Positions 1 through 6,424 of a stretch of 33,424 nucleotides of DNA are shown here, one piece after another. Every line of letters begins with the position of its first letter. The first letter of the stretch is position 1. Origin of the DNA: an uncultured Bacteroidales bacterium (GTDB taxonomy: Bacteria; Bacteroidota; Bacteroidia; Bacteroidales; Muribaculaceae); contig URNY01000008.1 in NCBI GenBank assembly GCA_900549375.1, forward strand, positions 1-33,424. Direction: 5' to 3'. Position numbers and translations under genes: made by a program. The notes beneath the pieces are model-generated. The model had not been told where the DNA came from. It made no database searches and saw only the letters and a list, made by a program, of their open reading frames with translations.

Positions 1-208
1 GGCGATACCAGTCGGAGGCTCTCACATGTATCTCCACATTTCCGGCCCAGTCGGTGCCGTCGATTCGCAGGCGCGCATTCGAGAAATCAGGACCTGCATC
101 CATATTCAGCCGTCCCGGGTCTACGATCTCGAGTGATGCCCCGTCATCAAGCGTCAGGGAGCGGCCAAGCATCCTGTGTTTCCAGAGATATTGATACAGT
201 TTTTCCAA
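1..208 (-). CDS. DUF2851 family protein, N-terminal part (cut by window edge)
   Basis: The minus strand reads MEKLYQYLWKHRMLG and continues openly to the window edge, giving 69 residues. The segments LEIVDPGRLNMDAGPDF and WAGNVEIHVRASDWY match the N-terminus of the DUF2851 family, a conserved Bacteroidota protein of unknown function. The start is taken as TTG at 208-206 because an in-frame TGA lies immediately upstream; the only other candidate is the ATG 12 codons in, which would remove the conserved YQYLWKH segment. A possible promoter sits about 230 bp upstream, and its leader would run antisense to the small RNA at 303-375. The family is clear from motifs; nothing can be said about function. 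Confidence 0.85.
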   Translation of the reverse strand, partial: MEKLYQYLWKHRMLGRSLTLDDGASLEIVDPGRLNMDAGPDFSNARLRIDGTDWAGNVEIHVRASDWYR

Positions 209-290
209 TCAAAAGCGGGAATTTTATTAATAAATGTTAATTCAAACGATTCACAAAAATATCAGTTTTTATCAATCGGGAATTATTAAT

Positions 291-298
291 TATCTTTG
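291..298 (+). promoter_or_regulatory. -7 box (TATCTTTG) of small RNA copy 1
   Basis: TATCTTTG fits the Bacteroidota TAnnTTTG consensus. About 20 nt upstream there is a T-run instead of a clean TTTG. It lies 43 nt before a strong terminator hairpin, with no reading frame in between. The same layout, with near-identical flanks, is found at 2089-2096 on the other strand. Confidence 0.6.
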
Positions 299-302
299 CA
301 AT

Positions 303-375
303 GTGTTTTTCATAGTATTAAAATAAGATTAAGGTTTTCGGTCTATTTCTTTGTGAAAAGAGATAGACTTTTTTT
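303..375 (+). ncRNA. predicted small RNA, paralogue copy 1 (about 70 nt)
   Basis: The segment begins just after a -7 box and ends in a perfect 12-bp hairpin (341-352 with 357-368, one G-U pair) followed by seven T. Its body shares GTGTTTTTCATRGTATTA and then GATTnAAGGTT with the minus-strand element at 2018-2084, including the position of the -7 box. The terminator stems differ in sequence while the body is conserved, which is what an RNA family under selection would show. No start codon is conserved between copies: the ATG of copy 2 is ATA here. I recall similar multi-copy short RNAs in Bacteroides genomes but cannot verify the family name. The 5' end is inferred from the -7 box. Confidence 0.65.
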
Positions 376-438
376 ATGACATTTTTTCGCAAAAAATGAT
401 AAAATTCTTTGCCTAAGAACACCAAATTCTTCGACCGT

Positions 439-446
439 CAAATTTA
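439..446 (-). promoter_or_regulatory. possible -7 box (TAAATTTG) reading toward the DUF2851 gene
   Basis: The minus strand has TAAATTTG here, matching TAnnTTTG. A transcript from it would start near 432 and reach the DUF2851 TTG start at 208 with a leader of over 200 nt. No clear -33 element was identified, so confidence is low. Confidence 0.3.
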
Positions 447-466
447 GCCGTTTTTCGGGCATTAAC

Positions 467-496
467 AAAAAAATCCGCGACATTTATGCCGCGGAT
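467..496 (-). terminator. terminator of the rubrerythrin gene
   Basis: A 7-bp stem (ATCCGCG at 473-479 with CGCGGAT at 490-496) has a 10-nt loop and is followed on the minus strand by a run of seven T (467-473). It lies 21 bp past the rubrerythrin stop codon. Confidence 0.8.
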
Positions 497-517
497 CTAT
501 AAATTCCGATACTATAT

Positions 518-1105
518 TTAAATATTGTCTTCTTCGCGCTCGAAGTGCTGATAAGGATGATGACATGCGGGACATTTTTCCGGCGGTTCCGTGCCTTCGA
601 AGATATAACCGCATACGAGGCATTGCCATTTGACGGGTTTGTCGCTCTTCCATACAGTGCCGTTCGCGATGCGTTCGCTCATCTTCTCGAAACGCTCCTT
701 ATGATGGTTTTCTATCGTGGCGATTGCAAGGAAACGATCGGCTATCTCATCGAAGCCTTCCTCTTTGGCAACCTTAGCTGCATTGGTATACATCTCCACT
801 CCCTCTTTCTCCTCCTCGGCCGCGGCTACTTTAAGATTGGCGGCAGTCGGGGCGAGTATGCCGGCGTCTACTCCCATCGGAGGAGTAGTGCATCCTTCCT
901 CTGCAAGATATTGCAGATAGATTTTGGCATGTCTCAATTCGTTGGCAGCAGTCTCGTTGAAAATATTCGCATATTGGAAATATTTTTCTTTCTGGGCCTG
1001 CTGTGCAAAGAACGTATAACGCGTGTAGGCACAACTCTCGGCTACGTATGAAGCAGCAAGGTTTTTCTCGGTTTGAGTGCCTTTCAGACTTTTCGTGTTT
1101 GCCAT
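518..1105 (-). CDS. rbr: rubrerythrin
   Basis: This is a 195-residue rubrerythrin, a cytoplasmic di-iron peroxidase that reduces hydrogen peroxide in anaerobes using electrons passed through a rubredoxin-like centre. Residues 1-145 form the ferritin-like four-helix domain, with the iron-ligand motifs ESCAYTRYTFFA (Glu23), NELRHAK (Glu56, His59), EEEKEGVEMY (from 97) and IENHHKE (Glu132, His135). Residues 158-183 are a rubredoxin knuckle with Cys162, Cys165, Cys178 and Cys181. Length and domain order are those of classical rubrerythrin. It stands alone, divergent from recO across 112 bp, with its own terminator. The shared upstream region holds a 12-bp palindrome and a half-site resembling a PerR box, so peroxide control is plausible but unproven. 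Confidence 0.97.
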   Translation of the reverse strand: MANTKSLKGTQTEKNLAASYVAESCAYTRYTFFAQQAQKEKYFQYANIFNETAANELRHAKIYLQYLAEEGCTTPPMGVDAGILAPTAANLKVAAAEEEKEGVEMYTNAAKVAKEEGFDEIADRFLAIATIENHHKERFEKMSERIANGTVWKSDKPVKWQCLVCGYIFEGTEPPEKCPACHHPYQHFEREEDNI

Positions 1106-1176
1106 AGTATATAAGTTTTTTATAATGATATCGTGTTTATCTTTTATATTGTCTCACTCTATATTTCAACACTCCC

Positions 1177-1188
1177 CAATTGCAATTG
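1177..1188. promoter_or_regulatory. 12-bp palindrome in the rbr/recO divergent region
   Basis: CAATTGCAATTG is a perfect palindrome, 71 bp before the rubrerythrin start and 29 bp before recO. TTATAATGAT at 1120-1129, closer to rubrerythrin, resembles the left half of a PerR box. Around eight 12-bp palindromes are expected by chance in a window this size, so location is the main argument. Confidence 0.25.
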
Positions 1189-1217
1189 TTCTCATATTTT
1201 TATAATTTTACTTTATT

Positions 1218-1946
1218 ATGGCGCTGGAGAAAATCACGGGGATAGTAATAGATATCGTCAGACATAACGATAGGAGCAATGTAGTGAGTCTTTATACAAG
1301 GACACGCGGCAGAATGTCGTTTGTCTCCCCTACCGGCAGCGGTAAAAGCGGAAGAATGAAAAAGGCACGGCTCATGCCATTATCGGTGGTCGAAAGCGAA
1401 ATCAGTTTCCATAACAACAGAGAGCTTCAGACTCTTGGTTCAGTTATTCCCGCAAGAATATGGCGTGATATCTATTTCAATCCGGTGAAAGCCGCAATAA
1501 GCATATTTCTCTCGGAATTCCTAAACCGCTACCTGCGCGATTCCTCGCCCGATCCGAATACATTCGATTTCATTGTCGATTCTATATCGTTTCTGGATTG
1601 CATACAGGAGGGAACCGCAAATTTCCATATCTGGTTTCTCACTTCTTTCCTCCATTTCGCAGGAATCATGCCTGATCTTTCGCAACTCGAGCGGGGCGAC
1701 GTTTTCGACATGAGGGCCGGCATACCGGTTGCAGAGATTCCGAATCACCGCGATTATCTCTCCTATGCGGAAACGGCGTTTCTCCCCATCCTTGCAAGGA
1801 TGAAACCCTCCAACCTCAGATTCTATAAGTTTTCCGGTTCTGAAAGACGGGGTATCCTCAACATGCTCCTGCGATATTACGCCATACATTTCCCGGGCAC
1901 AGCCAACCTGCGGTCGCTCGACGTGCTGACAGAATTATTCTCCTGA
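1218..1946 (+). CDS. recO: DNA repair protein RecO
   Basis: The 242-residue product matches RecO, which loads RecA onto SSB-coated single-stranded DNA in the RecFOR recombinational repair pathway. The N-terminus (ALEKITGIVIDIVRHNDRSN) is the OB-fold start typical of the family, followed by SLYTRTRGRMSFVSP and a helical C-terminal half. Length is normal. The protein has a single cysteine, so the C-terminal zinc finger of many RecO proteins is absent, as I believe is usual in Bacteroidota. The ATG at 1218 lies only 7 nt after a near-consensus -7 box (TAATTTTA, 1203-1210), so the message may lack a leader. It is a single gene; the next plus-strand terminator is near 2241-2287. Confidence 0.88.
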   Translation: MALEKITGIVIDIVRHNDRSNVVSLYTRTRGRMSFVSPTGSGKSGRMKKARLMPLSVVESEISFHNNRELQTLGSVIPARIWRDIYFNPVKAAISIFLSEFLNRYLRDSSPDPNTFDFIVDSISFLDCIQEGTANFHIWFLTSFLHFAGIMPDLSQLERGDVFDMRAGIPVAEIPNHRDYLSYAETAFLPILARMKPSNLRFYKFSGSERRGILNMLLRYYAIHFPGTANLRSLDVLTELFS

Positions 1947-2017
1947 CGAGCGCCTAATCATCTACCTGATTAATATTCAATAAATTAGACGTTATCGCAC
2001 CATTGCCGCGCGGACAT

Positions 2018-2084
2018 AAAAAAAAGATTAATTGTCTCCCGACAACTAATCCTCTAACCTTAAATCTAATACCATGAAAAACAC
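2018..2084 (-). ncRNA. predicted small RNA, paralogue copy 2 (about 67 nt)
   Basis: On the minus strand, TAACTTTG is followed by GTGTTTTTCATGGTATTA and GATTTAAGGTTA, then a hairpin (2026-2036 with 2041-2051, one mismatch, four-base loop) and eight T (2025-2018). Body and promoter layout match copy 1 at 303-375. A nine-codon frame (ATG GTA TTA GAT ...) exists here but its start is not conserved in copy 1, so a coding role is unlikely. It lies between the convergent genes recO and queA with no neighbour it could serve as a leader, which supports a free-standing RNA. Confidence 0.65.
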
Positions 2085-2088
2085 GATG

Positions 2089-2096
2089 CAAAGTTA
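2089..2096 (-). promoter_or_regulatory. -7 box (TAACTTTG) of small RNA copy 2
   Basis: The minus strand carries TAACTTTG, a consensus TAnnTTTG, with a T-rich tract ending in TTTG (2113-2116 on the plus strand) upstream. It is placed as in copy 1, a few bases before the conserved GTGTTTTTCAT. Confidence 0.6.
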
Positions 2097-2214
2097 ATAC
2101 AAAGTTTTGTGACAAAAAAATATTTAAACAATAAATTTCACATCTTTTTGATTTTTTAACGCACTTTTTGTGTAAAAAAGCTTCAAAACGCATCCTCGTT
2201 CAAGCAAATTTGTA

Positions 2215-2287
2215 TTTTTCCGATGCAAGAAAGGCATAAGAATAGCCCACCCCGCATCGAAAATTTTGCAGAATGGGCTATTTTTTG
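2215..2287 (+). terminator. terminator-like hairpin with an overlapping second hairpin
   Basis: AATAGCCCA (2241-2249) pairs with TGGGCTATT (2274-2282), followed by a T-run on the plus strand; this could end recO read-through and, less convincingly, queA from the other side. An upstream arm TTTTCCGATGC (about 2216-2226) is complementary, with one bulge, to GCATCGAAAA (2254-2263) inside the hairpin loop, so the two stems interleave. Confidence 0.55.
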
Positions 2288-2316
2288 CGTAGAGACCCTA
2301 TAGAGTCAAAAAGAGG

Positions 2317-3369
2317 CTATTTCAGAATCAGCATGGCGTCGCCATAGGCGCCGAAGCGGTATTTCTCTTTCACCGCAGTCTCATAAGCCTTCATCACATG
2401 TTCATATCCTCCGAAGGCTGCCACCATCATGAGCATGGTGCTCAGGGGCATGTGGAAATTGGATACAAGCGAGTTGCAGACAGTAAAATCATAAGGGGGG
2501 AAAATAAACTTGTTGGTCCACCCTTCGTAAGTCATCAAATGACCGTTCATGCAGACAGCGCTTGCGAGGGCGCGGAGCACGCTCGTGCCGACAGCGCATA
2601 TATTTGAATTGCGGTCCTTGGCAGCGTTTACAATTTCCACCAGATCCTCGTCCACTATCATCTCCTCGCTATCCATGCGATGTTTGGTCAGATCCTCCAC
2701 ATCTATTTCCTTGAAATTACCACGACCGGAATGCAGGGTGAGGAAGCCCCGTTCCACGCCTTTGATTTCAAGACGTTTCAACAACTCGCGGCTGAAATGT
2801 ATGCCGGCAGCAGGAGCCATTACAGCGCCCTCTTTACTGGCATAGATACACTGATAACGCTCGGCATCTTCAGGTTCCGACTTGCGGCGGATATATTCCG
2901 GCAGCGGCGTCTCGCCCAGAGCATAGAGCGCCTTCTTGAATTCATCATGCGGACCGTCGTAAAGGAAACGGAGCGTGCGGCCGCGCGAGGTGGTATTGTC
3001 GATAACCTCCGCCACCATCGATTCATCCTCTCCGAAATAAAGCTTGTTGCCGATCCTAATCTTTCTGGCAGGCTCCACAAGGACATCCCAGAATTTCTGT
3101 TCCACATTAAGCTCGCGGAGCAGGAAAACCTCGATGCAGGCGCCCGTCTTCTCCTTATTGCCATAAAGACGAGCCGGAAAGACTTTGGTGTCGTTGAAGA
3201 CCATAACGTCTCCCTCATCGAAATAATTCAGGATATCCTTGAAAATATGATGCGAAATCTCGCCGGTGCGGGCATCGACAACCATCATTCTGCATTCATC
3301 CCTGTTTTCCGCCGGATACTGGGCGATCAACTCTTCAGGAAGTTTAAACTTGAATTGAGAAAGTTTCAT
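2317..3369 (-). CDS. queA: S-adenosylmethionine:tRNA ribosyltransferase-isomerase (QueA)
   Basis: QueA transfers and isomerises the ribosyl moiety of S-adenosylmethionine onto 7-aminomethyl-7-deazaguanine in tRNA, giving epoxyqueuosine in the queuosine pathway. The ATG at 3369 gives 350 residues starting MKLSQFKFKLPEELIAQYPA, the usual family N-terminus; an upstream in-frame start would add ten unsupported residues. Recognisable blocks are PAENRDECRMMVVD, VMVFNDTKVFPARLYG, GAVMAPAAGIHFS, LHSGRGNFKEIDVEDL and the C-terminal AAFGGYEHVMKAYETAV and RFGAYGDAMLIL. It is the last gene of the minus-strand series ftsX-DUF3098-uppP-truB-queA, 73 bp after truB. That gap contains a 23-bp tandem duplication of the end of truB. 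Confidence 0.96.
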   Translation of the reverse strand: MKLSQFKFKLPEELIAQYPAENRDECRMMVVDARTGEISHHIFKDILNYFDEGDVMVFNDTKVFPARLYGNKEKTGACIEVFLLRELNVEQKFWDVLVEPARKIRIGNKLYFGEDESMVAEVIDNTTSRGRTLRFLYDGPHDEFKKALYALGETPLPEYIRRKSEPEDAERYQCIYASKEGAVMAPAAGIHFSRELLKRLEIKGVERGFLTLHSGRGNFKEIDVEDLTKHRMDSEEMIVDEDLVEIVNAAKDRNSNICAVGTSVLRALASAVCMNGHLMTYEGWTNKFIFPPYDFTVCNSLVSNFHMPLSTMLMMVAAFGGYEHVMKAYETAVKEKYRFGAYGDAMLILK

Positions 3370-3411
3370 AAAAAATATGTTCGTTTCTGCGGCCGACACG
3401 TCGACCTTGTT

Positions 3412-3455
3412 ATATTATATCATTCTTCGGAATCATATTATATCATTCTTCGGAA
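3412..3455. repeat. 23-bp tandem duplication at the truB stop codon
   Basis: The 21-base string ATATTATATCATTCTTCGGA plus one A occurs at 3412-3432 and again at 3435-3455. The right copy contains the last codons and stop of truB; the left copy lies in the gap before queA. It looks like a slippage duplication. Confidence 0.85.
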
Positions 3456-4177
3456 GCCATAGGCGGAGTCCGGTAATCCTCGGGAAATTCAAGCGGCCCG
3501 GAGGCGATAAGGTCCACAGCCTTATCCACAGGGAGGCAATCCTCAAGACGGATATCTCCGACACGTGTGCGCCTGAGGCCCGTGAGATGTGCTCCCGAAC
3601 CGAGGGCCTCGCCTAAATCGCGGGCGAGAGCCCGGATATATGTGCCTTTGCTGCAGACCACTCTCAGAGTGAGGACCGGCGCGGCAAAATCCACAACCTC
3701 CAGTTCGGTTATCTCCAGAGGTTTAGCCTTAAGGGTCACATCCTTACCTTTTCGGGCAAGGTTATATGCCCGTTTGCCGTCGACTTTTACTGCGGAGAAC
3801 ACCGGAGGCACCTGCATCACCCTTCCCGTGAAGCGCGGCAGAATCTCATCCACCAAGCCGCGGGTGATGTGTTCCCAGGGGAATGTGGCATCAATCTCGG
3901 TCTCGAGGTCGAAGCTCGGCGTGGTGGCTCCCAGTGTAATCTCAGCCACATATTCTTTCGAGCCCTCCTGAAGCCGCTCGATATTCCGGGTGGCGCGACC
4001 GGTGCATACGATGAGGACACCGGTGGCCAACGGGTCGAGCGTGCCGGCATGACCAACCTTGAATTTCTTTACGCGCAGTCGTCGCTGTATCGCCCCTCGA
4101 AGTCGTTTCACGACATCGAAAGAGGTCCAGCCCAACGGCTTGTCGATTCCTATCGTCTCTCCGCTTATAAAATCCAT
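3443..4177 (-). CDS. truB: tRNA pseudouridine(55) synthase TruB
   Basis: TruB converts U55 in the T-loop of tRNAs to pseudouridine. The 244-residue protein opens with IGIDKPLGWTSFDVVKRLR and carries the catalytic block VGHAGTLDPLATGVL with the nucleophilic aspartate at residue 48. Further family blocks are the KEYVAEITLGATTPSFDLE strand, MQVPPVFSAVKVDGKRAYNLAR and KGTYIRALARDLGEALG. Length fits the catalytic core without a long C-terminal PUA domain. The start lies 10 bp after the uppP stop, so both are probably on one transcript. The 3' end is duplicated in tandem just past the gene. Confidence 0.97.
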   Translation of the reverse strand: MDFISGETIGIDKPLGWTSFDVVKRLRGAIQRRLRVKKFKVGHAGTLDPLATGVLIVCTGRATRNIERLQEGSKEYVAEITLGATTPSFDLETEIDATFPWEHITRGLVDEILPRFTGRVMQVPPVFSAVKVDGKRAYNLARKGKDVTLKAKPLEITELEVVDFAAPVLTLRVVCSKGTYIRALARDLGEALGSGAHLTGLRRTRVGDIRLEDCLPVDKAVDLIASGPLEFPEDYRTPPMASEE

Positions 4178-4187
4178 ATACCACAGA

Positions 4188-5027
4188 TTATTGCCAAAGC
4201 ATGCATATCACGCCCATCACTACGCAATAGAGGGCGAACCATACGAGCTTGCCTTTCTTCACCAGATTCAGCATCCAGCTGCATGCGGCGCATCCCACGA
4301 CAAAAGCGGATACAAACCCGATAATCAAGGGCACCACCCCAACGGCGGCCTGAGCCGTATTGGCAGGATTCATCATATCCTTTATATCGAGCAGACATTC
4401 GCCGAGTATCGGAATCACCACCATCAGGAAAGAGAAAGATGCGACCTTGTCGCGACGGTCGCCGAGTAATATTCCCGTGGCTATCGTAGTGCCCGAGCGG
4501 CTCAGACCGGGCAACACAGCCACCGCCTGCGCGATGCCGATCACTATGGCGTCGATCCATCGGATATCATGTCCATGCGAGGCCGGAACAAGCTTACCGT
4601 CTCCGCCGCGGCATGCACGCATATCGCTAAGATGGGCGAACAGCAGAAGCGCGGCAGTGACACACAGACATATGCCGACAATCATCAGTCCGGAGCCAAA
4701 AATCTCTTCTACCTTATCCTTGAAAAAGAAACCGACGATTGCTACCGGAATGCACGACACAAGGAGTTTGCAGACATAATAGAATTCCGAATCGCGCCGG
4801 AACGTGAAGAAACTCTTGCAAAGCTTCGCAAACAGAGGCCAAAGCACCACAAGCGTCGAGCATACAGTTGCTGCATGGACAATCACGTTGAACTGAAGGT
4901 TTTCATCATCGGGCAGGTCAATGCCGAGTATCTCTTTGAATATCTCGAGATGTCCGCTGGAACTCACCGGAAGATATTCCGTGAGGCCCTGCACAATCCC
5001 GAGGATAAGCGCGTCAAGCCAATCCAT
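4188..5027 (-). CDS. uppP: undecaprenyl-diphosphatase UppP (BacA)
   Basis: This inner-membrane enzyme dephosphorylates undecaprenyl pyrophosphate so the lipid carrier can be reused in peptidoglycan and surface polysaccharide synthesis; overexpression is known to give bacitracin resistance. The 279-residue, very hydrophobic protein has both signature regions: GIVQGLTEYLPVSSSGHL near the N-terminus and AVLPGLSRSGTTIATGI in the middle, followed by several membrane spans. It sits 48 bp after the DUF3098 gene and 10 bp before truB. Linkage to ftsX places two cell-envelope functions in one transcription unit. Confidence 0.97.
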   Translation of the reverse strand: MDWLDALILGIVQGLTEYLPVSSSGHLEIFKEILGIDLPDDENLQFNVIVHAATVCSTLVVLWPLFAKLCKSFFTFRRDSEFYYVCKLLVSCIPVAIVGFFFKDKVEEIFGSGLMIVGICLCVTAALLLFAHLSDMRACRGGDGKLVPASHGHDIRWIDAIVIGIAQAVAVLPGLSRSGTTIATGILLGDRRDKVASFSFLMVVIPILGECLLDIKDMMNPANTAQAAVGVVPLIIGFVSAFVVGCAACSWMLNLVKKGKLVWFALYCVVMGVICMLWQ

Positions 5028-5075
5028 ATCAATCTTTTGGTTACCTTATAAGTAGTTTATCTATCGTGTGCAATC

Positions 5076-5378
5076 TTATTCCTGTGCGGAATTCTTCCCG
5101 GCGGAGCGTTTCGGCGCCCAGATTATTGCGAAAGCCATCAGTAAAAAGCCCAAGAATGCGAGCAGCGGCCCCACCACGATGCGGCGCGTGCTGAATATCT
5201 CCGGGTTGAAACTATTGTCGGGACTTCCCCCTCCGCTCATGAGCAGGAAACCGATCACGATCAGCACCAGGCATCCGGCCATCATCAGATAGTTGGTCTT
5301 GCCGAACGGGCGTTCCGAAGCTTTCTCCTCAACGAGGGCTTCGGATTTATGTTTTTTGTCTTTATCGGTTATATGCAT
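5076..5378 (-). CDS. DUF3098 family small membrane protein
   Basis: This 100-residue protein has a charged N-terminus, then PFGKTNYLMMAGCLVLIVIGF as the first membrane span, LLMSGGGSPDNSF and NPEIFSTRRIVVGPLLAFLGF as the loop and second span, and a short basic tail. These are the hallmarks of DUF3098, a Bacteroidota family of unknown function that I recall being found between ftsX and uppP. Start ATG at 5378, 64 bp after the ftsX stop; the gap shows no convincing promoter or terminator, so it is likely co-transcribed. The context suggests a role in division or envelope growth, which is inference only. Confidence 0.85.
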   Translation of the reverse strand: MHITDKDKKHKSEALVEEKASERPFGKTNYLMMAGCLVLIVIGFLLMSGGGSPDNSFNPEIFSTRRIVVGPLLAFLGFLLMAFAIIWAPKRSAGKNSAQE

Positions 5379-5442
5379 TTTGTAAGATTTGTTTAATGAT
5401 TTATATGAGGATTAATTCTCCCTAAGGCATCCCCCGATCCGT

Positions 5443-6318
5443 TTATCGGAACAGCTCGTCGTAATCCTTGCGGAGATAGCGCGCCGTGGCTATCCATGCG
5501 GCAAGCGAACAAAGGAGCATTCCGAGCAATGTCATTCCTCCGGCTATGCATCCGAATACCGGCCAGCTTATGTAGGCGGCTACATTATTGAATCCGGCTT
5601 GCGGAGCACATGCAAGCGAGGCAGCTGTCACAGCGGAGGCAAGGAGACCGGCTATCAGGCCGCACAACGCATTGTCCCTCACCACGGGTCGGCTGATGAA
5701 ACCATTGGTGGCACCAACCAGCTGCATCGTATGGATAGAAAACCTGCGGGAATAAATGGTTAGCTGCACAGTGTTGTTGATCAACACGAAAGAAATCACC
5801 AGCATAACGCCGGCCACTATTCCGAGTATCGCAGTGAGGCCCGCTATATTCGCATTCATCGCATCCACCATCGAAGCATCCGGTGCATCCACGCTTTCTA
5901 CACCGGGAACAGCCTCTATCTGCCTGCGGATTCTGTCGATCGCCGCAGGGTTGCTCCATTCAGAGCGCAAAGCAAATGTCACTTCCGGGCTAAGCGGGTT
6001 TACTCCGTAAAGCTCCAGAAGATCCTCGCCTGTGTCTTGCTTCCAGTTGGCGATGGCCTGCTCTTTTGTAACCACCCGCACATCGTGGGCATAGGGCTTC
6101 TTCGACAAGGCCTGCGCAAGTTTACGCGCTCCGCCGTCGCTCACAGAATCGGCCATGACGGCGCAAAGTTCCACCTGTTCGCGCACACGTCTTGTTTCGC
6201 CCGAGGCTCCGACCCATACCATTGCTATGATGCCCGTGAGCAACAGAACCAATGTCACGCTCACAATAGTGGTCAGATGCGAAGCCCAGAACGAAATCTT
6301 TACTTCTTTGTTTTCCAT
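5443..6318 (-). CDS. ftsX: cell division protein FtsX
   Basis: FtsX is the integral membrane part of the FtsEX ABC-type complex, which passes the division signal across the membrane to peptidoglycan hydrolases. The 291 residues show an N-terminal span (VSVTLVLLLTGIIAMVWV), a periplasmic domain of about 125 residues including VRVVTKEQAIANWKQDTGED, and three C-terminal spans with the conserved INNTVQLTIYSRRFSIHTMQ and LVGATNGFISRP segments. No ftsE is adjacent, so the ATPase gene must lie elsewhere. The gene heads the ftsX-DUF3098-uppP-truB-queA series. Its promoter's -7 box ends 7 nt before the ATG, so the mRNA is probably leaderless. Confidence 0.94.
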   Translation of the reverse strand: MENKEVKISFWASHLTTIVSVTLVLLLTGIIAMVWVGASGETRRVREQVELCAVMADSVSDGGARKLAQALSKKPYAHDVRVVTKEQAIANWKQDTGEDLLELYGVNPLSPEVTFALRSEWSNPAAIDRIRRQIEAVPGVESVDAPDASMVDAMNANIAGLTAILGIVAGVMLVISFVLINNTVQLTIYSRRFSIHTMQLVGATNGFISRPVVRDNALCGLIAGLLASAVTAASLACAPQAGFNNVAAYISWPVFGCIAGGMTLLGMLLCSLAAWIATARYLRKDYDELFR

Positions 6319-6325
6319 TAGAGTG

Positions 6326-6357
6326 CAAAGTTAATAAATCCGAACCCCGTTTGTCAA
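6326..6357 (-). promoter_or_regulatory. promoter of the ftsX-queA series
   Basis: The minus strand has TAACTTTG (6333-6326) and TTG (6357-6355) separated by 21 nt, a good -33/-7 pair. The G of the -7 box is followed by only 7 nt before the ftsX ATG, so the transcript start nearly coincides with the start codon. Confidence 0.7.
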
Positions 6358-6410
6358 TAGTTACACCTATTATTTTAGCAATCGCACTTCTATGGCTGAC
6401 ATTTTTTAAT

Positions 6411-6418
6411 TAATTTTG
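6411..6418 (+). promoter_or_regulatory. -7 box (TAATTTTG) of mtaB
   Basis: TAATTTTG matches TAnnTTTG and is followed by 6 nt (CACAAA) before the mtaB ATG at 6425. No good -33 TTTG was found. It favours the ATG over the in-frame TTG at 6416, which lies inside the box. Confidence 0.6.
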
Positions 6419-6424
6419 CACAAA

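Noticed and set aside
376..400. A/T hairpin CATTTTTTCGCAAAAAATG after small RNA copy 1.
   Set aside because: It is formed almost only of A-T pairs in a low-complexity stretch, and termination is already explained by the 341-375 hairpin.
2068..2096. Nine-codon frame (ATG GTA TTA GAT ...) inside small RNA copy 2, as a possible leader peptide.
   Set aside because: Copy 1 has ATA in place of ATG and a stop soon after, so coding is not conserved, and no gene follows to be attenuated.
1954..2193. 79-codon minus-strand frame in the recO-queA gap.
   Set aside because: It spans the small RNA promoter, body and terminator of copy 2 and has no family resemblance.
2317..2400. A preQ1-type riboswitch controlling queA, suggested by the interleaved hairpins nearby.
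   Set aside because: The hairpins lie downstream of queA on its own strand, whereas preQ1 riboswitches act from the 5' leader; the true queA upstream region is the short truB-queA gap.
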